In this document: in pieces, positions 45,549 to 53,427 of the stretch
How the letters are laid out: every line of letters begins with the position of its first letter
Numbering within the stretch: position 1 is the stretch's first letter
NCBI GenBank assembly: GCA_029263855.1
Contig: JAJUFC010000002.1
Coordinates: 186,001-250,000 of the forward strand
DNA: 64,000 bases
Source: Candidatus Thermochlorobacteriaceae bacterium
Lineage (GTDB): Bacteria > Bacteroidota > Chlorobiia > Chlorobiales > Thermochlorobacteraceae
Direction: 5' to 3'
The notes under the pieces: model-generated
What the model was told of the DNA's origin: nothing
The model's input: only the letters and a program-made list of their open reading frames with translations
Databases searched by the model: none
Made by a program: the position numbers and the translations under genes

Positions 45549-46961
45549 TTAGGGCGCATGGTTTATTAGCCGCTTTTGTAAGTGCGTTTTAATTTCTTCA
45601 AACACCGTCTCCATCTTCATTCCACGTGAGCCTTTGAATAAAATCGCATCGCCCGCCGCGATTGATTCCAAAAGCATTTTGGCAAGGTCGGCTTTATCAT
45701 TAAAGTGTTTTTTCATGCCCGCGCTTGCCGCTTCAATCGTTTTCTTCATCTCGTTTCCGTAGCCAAAAAGCATATCGAGATTGAGCGTTGCGATAAACTT
45801 GCCAAGTTCTTCATGCTCCTTTTTGGAAAGCGCACCGAGCTCGAGCATATCGCCTAAGACCGCAATTTTTTTTCCCTTGTTCTTCACCTCTTTGAGCGCA
45901 TTCAATCCTGCACGCATCGATTCAGGATTGGCGTTGTAAGTGTCGTTCATCAACACTACATCGCCTTCAATGCAAACGCTCATTCGCTTCAAAGCAGGGT
46001 TGATTTCAAAACTTTCTAATGCCTCTTTAATGCGCGAAAGCGATACGCCGAAATTCAGCCCGACGGCAACCGCCACAAGCGCGTTATGGACATTATGCCG
46101 ACCTGAAATTTTCAGCGACACTTCTTCGCTCATCTCGCCTGTGCTTACAAGGAACTTCGGACAGCCTAACGCATCACTCTCCAAAAATTCTGCAAACACA
46201 TCGAGTGCGATTTGCTCTTGTTTCGTTGTTCCATAAAACAAGCGTTGCATAACACCTTCTGATTGTTTGAGCACCCACTCGTCATCGGCGTTGACGAATG
46301 CGGTTCCGCCGTGCGTTGCTATCCAATCAAAGAGTTCGCCTTCGGCTTCTGCAACGGCTTCAATTTTGTCAAAGAACTCAATGTGCGCTTTGCCGATGTT
46401 TGTAATAAGCGCGTGCGTTGGTTCAGCGATTTGGCAAAGGCGCGTCATTTCGCCTGCGTGATTCATTCCCATTTCAATCACAGCGATTTCCGTCTCGCTT
46501 CGCAGTCCAAAGAGCGTGAGCGGCACGCCAATGTGATTGTTGAAATTGCCTTGTGTCGCATGTGTCTTGAACGTTGAGCGCAAGACGTGCGCTGTCATTT
46601 CTTTTGTTGTTGTCTTACCACTGTTTCCACCAATCGCGACAATCGGAATCAAAAACTTTCGCCTGTAAATCCTTGCTAATTCTTGCAAAGCGAACAGCGT
46701 GTCGGAAACAACTAAGAAATTTCCTTTCACTTCTCTATTCACCTCTCGCCATTGCTTATTGACGATGCAAAGCGTCGCCTCTTTTTCTAATGCAGATTTG
46801 ACGAACTCATGCCCATCGTGCGTTTCGCCTTTGAGTGCGACGAAAATTTCTCCGCCCTGAACCGTGCGTGAATCGGTCGTAACCTTCACCTCGCCCAGCG
46901 TTGCAAAGGTTTCGGCTTGAAGACTTCCGACGCGCGCTAAATCGTCTTTGGTTAAGTTCAT
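45549..46961 (-). CDS. murF: UDP-MurNAc-tripeptide-D-Ala-D-Ala ligase MurF
   Basis: 470 residues. P-loop IGGNSGKTTTKEM (110-122), then ATQGNFNNHIGVPLTLFGL and IEMGMNHAGEMTRLCQIAEP; C-terminal MNDTYNANPESMRAGLNAL and LGDMLELGALSKKEHEELG. MurF adds D-Ala-D-Ala. The first Gly of the loop is conserved but the usual T is replaced by N-S, as often in MurF. The start overlaps the murE stop by 4 bp. Confidence 0.95.
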   Translation of the reverse strand: MNLTKDDLARVGSLQAETFATLGEVKVTTDSRTVQGGEIFVALKGETHDGHEFVKSALEKEATLCIVNKQWREVNREVKGNFLVVSDTLFALQELARIYRRKFLIPIVAIGGNSGKTTTKEMTAHVLRSTFKTHATQGNFNNHIGVPLTLFGLRSETEIAVIEMGMNHAGEMTRLCQIAEPTHALITNIGKAHIEFFDKIEAVAEAEGELFDWIATHGGTAFVNADDEWVLKQSEGVMQRLFYGTTKQEQIALDVFAEFLESDALGCPKFLVSTGEMSEEVSLKISGRHNVHNALVAVAVGLNFGVSLSRIKEALESFEINPALKRMSVCIEGDVVLMNDTYNANPESMRAGLNALKEVKNKGKKIAVLGDMLELGALSKKEHEELGKFIATLNLDMLFGYGNEMKKTIEAASAGMKKHFNDKADLAKMLLESIAAGDAILFKGSRGMKMETVFEEIKTHLQKRLINHAP

Positions 46962-48436
46962 GAGTTCGTTTCATCAAAAATGTTTCTTATGACGGCTCTG
47001 TCGTCAAAGGGATACTTGACCCCTTGAATTTCTTGATAGGCTTCGTGCCCTTTGCCTGCTACGAGCAATACATCGCCGTGTCCGATAAGCGAAATGCCTT
47101 TTCTGATGGCGGCTTGGCGGTCAGCAATGCGGTAGTAGCGTTTTGCTTTTGTCATCCCTGCTTCGATTTCATCTAAAATTGTTTCGGGATTTTCCGAGCG
47201 CGGATTGTCGCTGGTGAGAATGACGATGTCGCTTTCGCGTTCAGCAATTTCGCCCATCAAAGGACGCTTGCCTTTGTCTCTATCGCCACCGCACCCAAAG
47301 AGCGCAATGAGTTTCGCTTCTGGCGATTTCACTTCTTTGATTGCGCGAATCACATTCAGCAGTGCGTCAGGCGTGTGTGCGTAATCGACAATCGCACATC
47401 GATGGTCTCTTGACCACACTTGTTCCATTCTTCCTGCCACGCCTTTACAGCGCGAAATGCCGCGCATAATCTCTTCGTGCGAAAATTTCATCGCCACGCC
47501 TGCTGAATACGCCGCAAGCACATTATAGAGATTGAACTTTCCGATATGTTTAATCGTCTGCAAATGCTCACTGCCATTGGCGAAAATCGTTGCCGATGTG
47601 CCAAAGAGTTGAAAACTGTGAGCGGTTGCACGAACATCAGCCGTCGCTTCTTCGATAGCGTATCTTATCACCTTTGCCTTCGTCTCTGCCACAATTTTTT
47701 GCCCGTAAAGGTCGTCTTGATTCGTAATCGCAATGGCTTTTTCATCGAGCGAATCGAAGAGGATTTTCTTGGCGCGGAAATAGTTTTCCATAGTGCCGTG
47801 AAAATCCAAATGGTCTCGTGTGAGATTCGTGAAGACGGCAACGTCGTAACGAACTCCGTGAACGCGGCGTAATTCAAGCGCGTGTGAAGAAACTTCCATC
47901 ACGCAAGCCTTGCATTCGGCTTTTACCATTTTGTCAAAGAACGCATGCAGTTCGACTGCTTCGGGTGTTGTTCTTTCAGCGTCAAGCGTTTCGTCTCCGA
48001 TTTTGTAAGCGATTGTTCCAATCAGTCCTGCCTTGACGCCCGCGTTGTTCAAGATGCTGTGAATGAGCGTTGTGGTTGTCGTTTTGCCGTTTGTTCCTGT
48101 TACACCAATCATCACGAGTTTTTCGCTTGCGTCGTTGTAGAATCGCTTTGCGAGCAAGGCAAGCGCGATTCGGGAATTTTCGACGCGGATATACGCCCTT
48201 TCGGAATCAATCGTCTTCGGGAACTCTTCACAGACAACCGCGACTGCACCTGCTTCGGCTGCTTTTTCAATGAACTGATGTCCGTCGGTTTTGAACCCGC
48301 GAATCGCAACGAAGAGCGCGCCGCTTTTCACCTTGCGCGAATCGTATTCAACTGCGCTGACTTCTTCGCGCTCCTTGATTTCGCCTCTGATTTCCAGAGC
48401 CGAAATTGCGCCCAGCAGTCTGTTTAGATTTTCCAT
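46958..48436 (-). CDS. murE: UDP-MurNAc-tripeptide synthetase MurE, meso-DAP-type
   Basis: 492 residues from the ATG at 48436; an upstream in-frame TTG at 48466 is less likely. ATP loop GTNGKTT (114-120). The specificity motif TSDNPRSENP (DNPR at about 410-413) marks enzymes adding meso-diaminopimelate rather than lysine, so the organism should have DAP-type peptidoglycan. The C-terminal GKGHEAYQEIQGVKYPFDDR is typical. Confidence 0.95.
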   Translation of the reverse strand: MENLNRLLGAISALEIRGEIKEREEVSAVEYDSRKVKSGALFVAIRGFKTDGHQFIEKAAEAGAVAVVCEEFPKTIDSERAYIRVENSRIALALLAKRFYNDASEKLVMIGVTGTNGKTTTTTLIHSILNNAGVKAGLIGTIAYKIGDETLDAERTTPEAVELHAFFDKMVKAECKACVMEVSSHALELRRVHGVRYDVAVFTNLTRDHLDFHGTMENYFRAKKILFDSLDEKAIAITNQDDLYGQKIVAETKAKVIRYAIEEATADVRATAHSFQLFGTSATIFANGSEHLQTIKHIGKFNLYNVLAAYSAGVAMKFSHEEIMRGISRCKGVAGRMEQVWSRDHRCAIVDYAHTPDALLNVIRAIKEVKSPEAKLIALFGCGGDRDKGKRPLMGEIAERESDIVILTSDNPRSENPETILDEIEAGMTKAKRYYRIADRQAAIRKGISLIGHGDVLLVAGKGHEAYQEIQGVKYPFDDRAVIRNIFDETNS

Positions 48437-48481
48437 GTTGCGATTTCGCTTGCGTTCCAACTCCAATCGAAACGCTTATTT

Positions 48482-50617
48482 TTAGTTGCTCATTGTCAAA
48501 ATGAACGGTGCGTCTTGCTTCACTTCACTTCCTGCTTTCAGCGATTGCGCCAATACTTTTGAACCGTTTCCTTGAACTTGCACATTCAACCCAAGTTGTT
48601 CAGCCACGTGAATTGCTCTATCTGCGCGAAGCCCCACAAGCGACGGCACTTTTGATTCCTCAGCAATTGTCAGTGGAACTTTTGTCCAAACATTTACGCG
48701 CGACTCTGGAGCAATGCCTTGCGCAACCACAACCCCTCTTGCATCATTTTCTTTTTTGAAATCAAGTTGATGCACGCGCAAAATTTCTTTGGCTTCTTCG
48801 ACGGATAAGCCGCAGACATTCGGCACGGCGACGGTTTTCGTTGTATCTAAAAAGTTCTTCACCGCTGATTCTTTGTGCGCTGCGAATTGCAAAATTTCGT
48901 CGCGCATTTCAGGCTCCAAGACGCTCAAAATTTTGCTGTTGATTTTTGCGAACACAGGCGCGGCAGTCATTGAGCCGTAGTAACCTTTCGTTGGGTTAAT
49001 CATCATCACGAGCGTGGCAATCACAGGCTTTTGAGCGGGATAAAATCCAACAAATGACGACACGTAATTTCCGCTCCGATAATTGCCGTTGGTGAGAAGT
49101 TGCGCCGTGCCGGTTTTGCCTGCGACGCTAATGCCCTCGATACGCGCCGTCATGCCCGTTCCACTGTCGACGACGGCTTTGAAAATTTCGCGTGCGATTT
49201 CAGCGGTTTCTTTTTTCATCACGCGCTTAACGGCTTCTGCTTTGTTGTAGTAAAGCACTTCGCCATTTGCGCTCACAATTCGCTGAACGACAAACGGCTT
49301 CATGCGCATGCCGTTATTGGCAAGTGCCGCGTAAGCACAAATCATTTGAATTGGCGTTACCAAGACTTCATAGCCGTGCGCCATCCAAGGCAGCGAGATG
49401 CTCGACCATTGCGATGTTGGTTTGAGCAATCCCGAAACTTCGCCAATCAGCCCGACGCCTGTTTTTTCTCCGAAGCCGAAGGCTTTGGCGTAGTCGTAGA
49501 ATTTTTCTTTGCCGATTTCTAATCCGACTTTCGCCGCCACAATGTTGCTCGAGTGCGCAATCGCGTTTCGGAATGTGGTTTTCCCAAGGGCTTCGTGGTC
49601 GGTGATGGTTCGGTCTTTAATTTTCCACTTGCCTGCGAGTGTGCCGTCGACTTTGTCGTCAGGCTTGATGATTCCTAAATCAAGCGATGCCGTCGCCATA
49701 ACGAGTTTGAAAGTCGAGCCCGGCTCAAAGACATCGGTTACAGCGTGATTTCTCGCGGCTTCGAGGGTATAGGTTGATTTTTTATTTGCATCGAATTCAG
49801 GCGCGTTTGCCATTGCGAGAATTTCGCCTGTCTGCACGTCCATCACGATAGCAATACCTGCACTTGCGCCAACATTTTCAAGCCCTTTGCTTAACTCATC
49901 TTCCACGATGGCTTGCACATCGGTATCAATCGTTAGTTCTACACTTGCGCCATTGATTGCCTCTTCTTGTTTCGCACCGATGGCAGGAAAGGCATATCCC
50001 GTCGCCGTGCGTTGCATCATCATGTAGCCATCTTTTCCTGCAAGCAGAGAGTCAAATTGCTTTTCAAGTCCGCTAATGCCTCGATTATCGCTGTCTATAA
50101 ATCCAATGACTTGTTCAGCGAGGTTTTCATAACGGCGGCTCACTTCTTTCATCTCAATGACGCCCGCGAAATGCTTCTCGCTAATTTGCTTAGCGATTGA
50201 TGCTGGCACATGTCGCTCGAGCCATACAAAGCGCGACTTTTCTTTGAGTTTGGCGAGGTAGTAAGATTTCGGTTTGTCAAAGAGCATTGAGAACGTTTGC
50301 GCAACCGTGTCGGCATTAGCGACGACTTTCGGGTCAGCGGCAAATGAGCGAACCGAAAGGCTCGTAGCGAGTTGCCGTCCGTTTCGGTCGAGAATTTGTC
50401 CGCGCATCGCTTTGAGCGGCACTTGATATTCATATTGTCGCTTTGCTCGCTTTTGATACTCGTGCGCCTCGACGATTTGCACCATCACCAGTTTGCCAAT
50501 AATTGCCACCGCAAACAGGAGTAAGCACCCCAGCACAACGCCAAAGCGAATGGTCTCTTCTCGCTTTCGCGCCTCTTGCGCTTCTTGCTTTTTATGTTCG
50601 CGAAATTCTTGCATCAC
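48482..50617 (-). CDS. ftsI: Septal penicillin-binding protein FtsI with two PASTA domains
   Basis: 711 residues. Short cytoplasmic N-terminus, one membrane helix (25-45), dimerisation domain and transpeptidase domain with the three active-site motifs S301-TFK, S356-SN and K501-TGT. Two PASTA domains follow (about 590-650 and 650-711; VPNVCGLSVEEAKEIL, VPSLVGLRADRAIHVAEQLG). PASTA domains are usual in Firmicutes and Actinobacteria PBPs and present in several FCB groups. The partner SEDS polymerase is FtsW in the same cluster. Confidence 0.95.
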   Translation of the reverse strand: MMQEFREHKKQEAQEARKREETIRFGVVLGCLLLFAVAIIGKLVMVQIVEAHEYQKRAKRQYEYQVPLKAMRGQILDRNGRQLATSLSVRSFAADPKVVANADTVAQTFSMLFDKPKSYYLAKLKEKSRFVWLERHVPASIAKQISEKHFAGVIEMKEVSRRYENLAEQVIGFIDSDNRGISGLEKQFDSLLAGKDGYMMMQRTATGYAFPAIGAKQEEAINGASVELTIDTDVQAIVEDELSKGLENVGASAGIAIVMDVQTGEILAMANAPEFDANKKSTYTLEAARNHAVTDVFEPGSTFKLVMATASLDLGIIKPDDKVDGTLAGKWKIKDRTITDHEALGKTTFRNAIAHSSNIVAAKVGLEIGKEKFYDYAKAFGFGEKTGVGLIGEVSGLLKPTSQWSSISLPWMAHGYEVLVTPIQMICAYAALANNGMRMKPFVVQRIVSANGEVLYYNKAEAVKRVMKKETAEIAREIFKAVVDSGTGMTARIEGISVAGKTGTAQLLTNGNYRSGNYVSSFVGFYPAQKPVIATLVMMINPTKGYYGSMTAAPVFAKINSKILSVLEPEMRDEILQFAAHKESAVKNFLDTTKTVAVPNVCGLSVEEAKEILRVHQLDFKKENDARGVVVAQGIAPESRVNVWTKVPLTIAEESKVPSLVGLRADRAIHVAEQLGLNVQVQGNGSKVLAQSLKAGSEVKQDAPFILTMSN

Positions 50618-50619
50618 TG

Positions 50620-51081
50620 TTATTTGCTTTTCATTTCTATCGGCGGCACGGTTGAAATTCTCAGACCTAACTTTTCAAAGGCTTCGCGCCCCACTCGCTC
50701 GCTTCGCTCCAATCCTTTCAGTTCGCTTTCTATTTCCACATTGAGACTTTTGGCTTCATCAATTTTCTGACGCAAGGCTTCGGTTTCTCCTGCCAAGCGA
50801 TTGATAGAAATCACGTTGTAGATGTAAAGCCCCAGAAGCAAAGTCGCGCCTGCAATCACGATGAAAGTGCGCGTGTTCAAAATCGATTCAATCTTTTCGT
50901 GCGCTTCGTCTCGCAGTTTTTTCTTCGGCTTTTCAATCGGCGTTTCTGCATTTGCATTGGTTGACGGTTGAATCGGCTCGACGAATGCGACATTTGGAAT
51001 TGCTTTTGTTGCTGTTTTTTCCACCACGCCGACACCGTAATCGGCTTTGCTGATATGTTCATCAAAAATTCGTGCGTTCAT
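50620..51081 (-). CDS. ftsL: FtsL-like division protein
   Basis: 153 residues. Cytoplasmic N-terminus of about 70 residues, single membrane helix (72-91: TFIVIAGATLLLGLYIYNVI), then a periplasmic coiled coil (92-130) with regular hydrophobic spacing and a C-terminal segment ending RISTVPPIEMKSK. Sequence is poorly conserved, as in all FtsL. The call rests on topology and on the position between rsmH and ftsI (2-nt gap). Confidence 0.8.
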   Translation of the reverse strand: MNARIFDEHISKADYGVGVVEKTATKAIPNVAFVEPIQPSTNANAETPIEKPKKKLRDEAHEKIESILNTRTFIVIAGATLLLGLYIYNVISINRLAGETEALRQKIDEAKSLNVEIESELKGLERSERVGREAFEKLGLRISTVPPIEMKSK

Positions 51082-51094
51082 TTTTACCTCTCTG

Positions 51095-52027
51095 TTATGG
51101 TTTTTCTGCGACTCTCAACTTTGCGCTTCGCGCTCTTGAATTTTCCTCGATTTCTTTCTCGCTTGGCTGAATTGGCTTTTTGGTAAGGAGTTTGATTGTT
51201 CGGCTTCGCAATGGCACTTTAAGCGGAACGCCCTTCAAGCCTTTATCAAACCCCCAGTCGTCTTCGGATTGCTCACGAAAAAAATCTTTCACGATTCGGT
51301 CTTCAAGCGAGTGGTAACTGATTACAGCAATTCGCCCGCCTGCTTGAAGCAACTTGACGGAGTGCTCGAGTGCTTTTTTCAGTTCGCCGAGTTCGTCATT
51401 GACTTCAATGCGAATGGCTTGAAAGACTCGCGCCAACGCTTTGACCTGTTCGTGATGTGGCACACATGTTTTTACAATGCTTGCCAATTCTTCTGTCGTC
51501 TCAATGGGCTTTGTGGCGCGTCGCTCTGCAATGCGCTTTGCGATAAGACGCGATTTTTTTTCCTCACCATATTTCCAAAGAACCGTTGCCAAATCGGCTT
51601 CGCCGTAATCATTGACGACTTGATATGCCGAAAGTGCTTGCGCTTGATTCATTCGCATATCGAGCGTCGCTGATTTTTGAAAACTGAACCCTCGTGCGCC
51701 TTCGTCAATTTGGTGCGATGAAATTCCCAAGTCGAGCAGAATGCCTGTTACTTCGTTCTCCTTTGCGTGTTCTGTCAATTCTGAAAACCTTGCTCTAACG
51801 GCGCGAAAGTTTTTGTATTTCTTGAGCCTTTGGGTTGCCGCCTCAATCGCGTCGCGGTCTCGATCGATTCCGATGACGAGCGAACCTTCAAGCCATTTTT
51901 TTTTCTCGAGCGTCTCTAAAATTTTTTCACTGTGTCCGCCCCCGCCCAGTGTGCCGTCGATGTATGTGCCTTTTCCTGTTACCAAATACTCAATCGTTTC
52001 GTCGAGCAAAACGGGCTTGTGATACAT
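51095..52027 (-). CDS. rsmH: 16S rRNA m4C1402 methyltransferase RsmH
   Basis: 310 residues. SAM-binding motif IDGTLGGGGHSEKIL near residue 22, GIDRDRDAIEAATQRL, LLDLGISSHQIDEGARGFSF, and C-terminal GGRIAVISYHSLEDRIVKDF. It methylates N4 of C1402 in the ribosomal P site. It is one nucleotide from mraZ, the standard dcw start. Confidence 0.96.
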   Translation of the reverse strand: MYHKPVLLDETIEYLVTGKGTYIDGTLGGGGHSEKILETLEKKKWLEGSLVIGIDRDRDAIEAATQRLKKYKNFRAVRARFSELTEHAKENEVTGILLDLGISSHQIDEGARGFSFQKSATLDMRMNQAQALSAYQVVNDYGEADLATVLWKYGEEKKSRLIAKRIAERRATKPIETTEELASIVKTCVPHHEQVKALARVFQAIRIEVNDELGELKKALEHSVKLLQAGGRIAVISYHSLEDRIVKDFFREQSEDDWGFDKGLKGVPLKVPLRSRTIKLLTKKPIQPSEKEIEENSRARSAKLRVAEKP

Positions 52028-52028
52028 C

Positions 52029-52472
52029 TTATCCGATAAATCGTTCAGAGAGCGTTTCCAAACTTTCAGGCGGCGCGTTCAAGAGTTCATTGAGTTTATC
52101 GGGATTCCAGACCTCGATTTTGTTTCCACCGCCGATAATCGTTACCTCGTTCTTAATCCCACAGGCTTCTAAAAATTTTTTCGGAAGCAACACTCGACCT
52201 TGTTTATCCAACTCCGTTTCGCTGATGTTGGCGTTGTAATATGTCTTGAGCTTCTTCTCGTTGAGGTTGAACTCTGAGAGCGCATCAATTTTCTTTTGCA
52301 CCTCCAACCACTCACTTTCTTCATAAAGCTCAATCGACTGCTGAAGCGTCTTAAATACCACCCACACCGCACCAGGATTTTGATTTGCCATTTTCTTTCG
52401 GAACGAGGCAGGAATCATCAGCCGACCTTTGTCGTCGATGCTGTAATTCTCTGTTCCGCGAAAGTTTGGCAT
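52029..52472 (-). CDS. mraZ: Transcriptional regulator MraZ
   Basis: 147 residues with two AbrB-like SpoVT halves: YSIDDKGRLMIPASFRKKMA near the N-terminus and TELDKQGRVLLPKKFLEACG near residue 90, each with the DxxGR signature. MraZ binds short direct repeats upstream of its own operon and represses it. Matching AAAGTGG repeats lie 28-45 nt upstream of the ATG. First gene of the dcw cluster. Confidence 0.96.
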   Translation of the reverse strand: MPNFRGTENYSIDDKGRLMIPASFRKKMANQNPGAVWVVFKTLQQSIELYEESEWLEVQKKIDALSEFNLNEKKLKTYYNANISETELDKQGRVLLPKKFLEACGIKNEVTIIGGGNKIEVWNPDKLNELLNAPPESLETLSERFIG

Positions 52473-52500
52473 GGCTCGGATTTTCTTTTTCTAAATTTTA

Positions 52501-52517
52501 CCACTTTCTACCACTTT
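52501..52517 (-). promoter_or_regulatory. MraZ-binding repeats (two AAAGTGG boxes)
   Basis: On the minus strand AAAGTGGTAGAAAGTGG gives two AAAGTGG repeats with a 10-bp period (52511-52517 and 52501-52507). This is the one-helical-turn arrangement described for MraZ boxes (AAAGTG[TG] repeats in mollicutes, TGGGN repeats in E. coli). They overlap the predicted start point of mraZ transcription, which fits autorepression. Confidence 0.65.
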
Positions 52518-52518
52518 G

Positions 52519-52550
52519 CGAATTTAACGAAAAAAGAATCCGATTTTCAA
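52519..52550 (-). promoter_or_regulatory. Candidate dcw-cluster promoter
   Basis: Minus strand: TTG (52548-52550), 21-bp spacer, TAAATTCG (52519-52526), one mismatch from TTG-N19..21-TAnnTTTG. Transcription would start near 52512, within the MraZ boxes. Confidence 0.45.
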
Positions 52551-52644
52551 ACGAAATAGCAAGATTTTTTCGACTTTTATGGCTTTTTTGAGTCAATGCC
52601 AAAATCGCTCAAATCAATCGTTTTTTGGAGCATTTTTTTAAATA

Positions 52645-52658
52645 TGAACATCTGTTCA
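52645..52658. promoter_or_regulatory. LexA box 1 (GAAC-N4-GTTC)
   Basis: TGAACATCTGTTCA is a symmetric 14-mer with the GAACnnnnGTTC core of the Gram-positive-type LexA operator. It lies 93-106 bp upstream of lexA and about 170 bp upstream of mraZ. Confidence 0.75.
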
Positions 52659-52678
52659 GTATTCAATTTTTATCAAAC

Positions 52679-52692
52679 TAAACATTTGTTCA
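52679..52692. promoter_or_regulatory. LexA box 2 (degenerate)
   Basis: TAAACATTTGTTCA differs from box 1 at two positions. The homology continues 5 nt further (AGTAT in both), so a unit of about 19 nt is repeated with a 34-bp period. That is close to three helical turns and would allow cooperative binding on one DNA face. Confidence 0.65.
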
Positions 52693-52750
52693 GTATCACT
52701 TTTTTACAGAGATTAGGGGAATTTTTCAGGGAAATAGGAGGAGGTCGGCT

Positions 52751-53410
52751 ATGCCCGAGCAAAGTTCATTGACGGAATCACAGAACAAAATTTTCAACTT
52801 TATTACGCGCTATGTTGCCGAGCACAAGCGTCCGCCATCGGTGCGCGAGATTCAAAAGCAGATGAAATACAACTCAACCAACGCGGTGGCGGAGGTTTTG
52901 GACGCGCTCGAGAAGAAAGGCTACATCGCTCGACGCGGCGGCGCGCGTGGCATCGAGATTCTTCAACAAGACGACTTGACGAATTTCGGGTTCGGAAGCC
53001 CCGCGCTCGACAAAGTCGCGCCCGTTCCGCTGATGAGCGTCGATTGGTTTTCCAAAGGCGAGAAGATGAAGCCCATCGGCAATGTGTATCTCGATAAATC
53101 CATCACGCAGGGGCGCGATTGCTTCTTCTTGCGCGTCGATGACGACGGCATGGAAAAATCGGGCATTCTCAAACGCGACCTTGTGCTTGTCGAGAAACGC
53201 GAACCGAGTGCTTCAGATAAAGACGTGCTTGTTGCGGCGATTTGTGAAGACGGTGCGATTGTTCGCAATTACCGTTTCATCAACGAGCGCGTTCACCTTG
53301 TTGGCTCATCTCGCTCTTACAGCGAGCGCGTCATCAATCCAAACGAAAAATTTCCCGAAGCACTTGTGGTTGGAGTGGTGCTTTCGCTCTTTCGCAATAT
53401 CTTGCGTTAA
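52751..53410 (+). CDS. lexA: LexA-like repressor lacking self-cleavage residues
   Basis: 219 residues with a strong AGGAGG site. Residues 1-72 form a LexA winged helix (LTESQNKIFNFITRYVAEHK, RPPSVREIQKQMKYNSTNAV, ALEKKGYIARRGGARGIEI). Residues 90-219 form the S24 peptidase-like domain. Aligned by eye, VPLMSVDWFSKGE has no Ala-Gly cleavage pair; FFLRVDDDGM has Gly133 where the catalytic Ser of GDSM belongs; VLVAAICEDGAIVRNYR has Val171 where the catalytic Lys belongs. It should dimerise and bind DNA but not self-cleave. Two LexA-type boxes upstream suggest it regulates itself and perhaps the divergent dcw cluster. Confidence 0.88.
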   Translation: MPEQSSLTESQNKIFNFITRYVAEHKRPPSVREIQKQMKYNSTNAVAEVLDALEKKGYIARRGGARGIEILQQDDLTNFGFGSPALDKVAPVPLMSVDWFSKGEKMKPIGNVYLDKSITQGRDCFFLRVDDDGMEKSGILKRDLVLVEKREPSASDKDVLVAAICEDGAIVRNYRFINERVHLVGSSRSYSERVINPNEKFPEALVVGVVLSLFRNILR

Positions 53411-53427
53411 ACTTTTTCGTCTCACGA

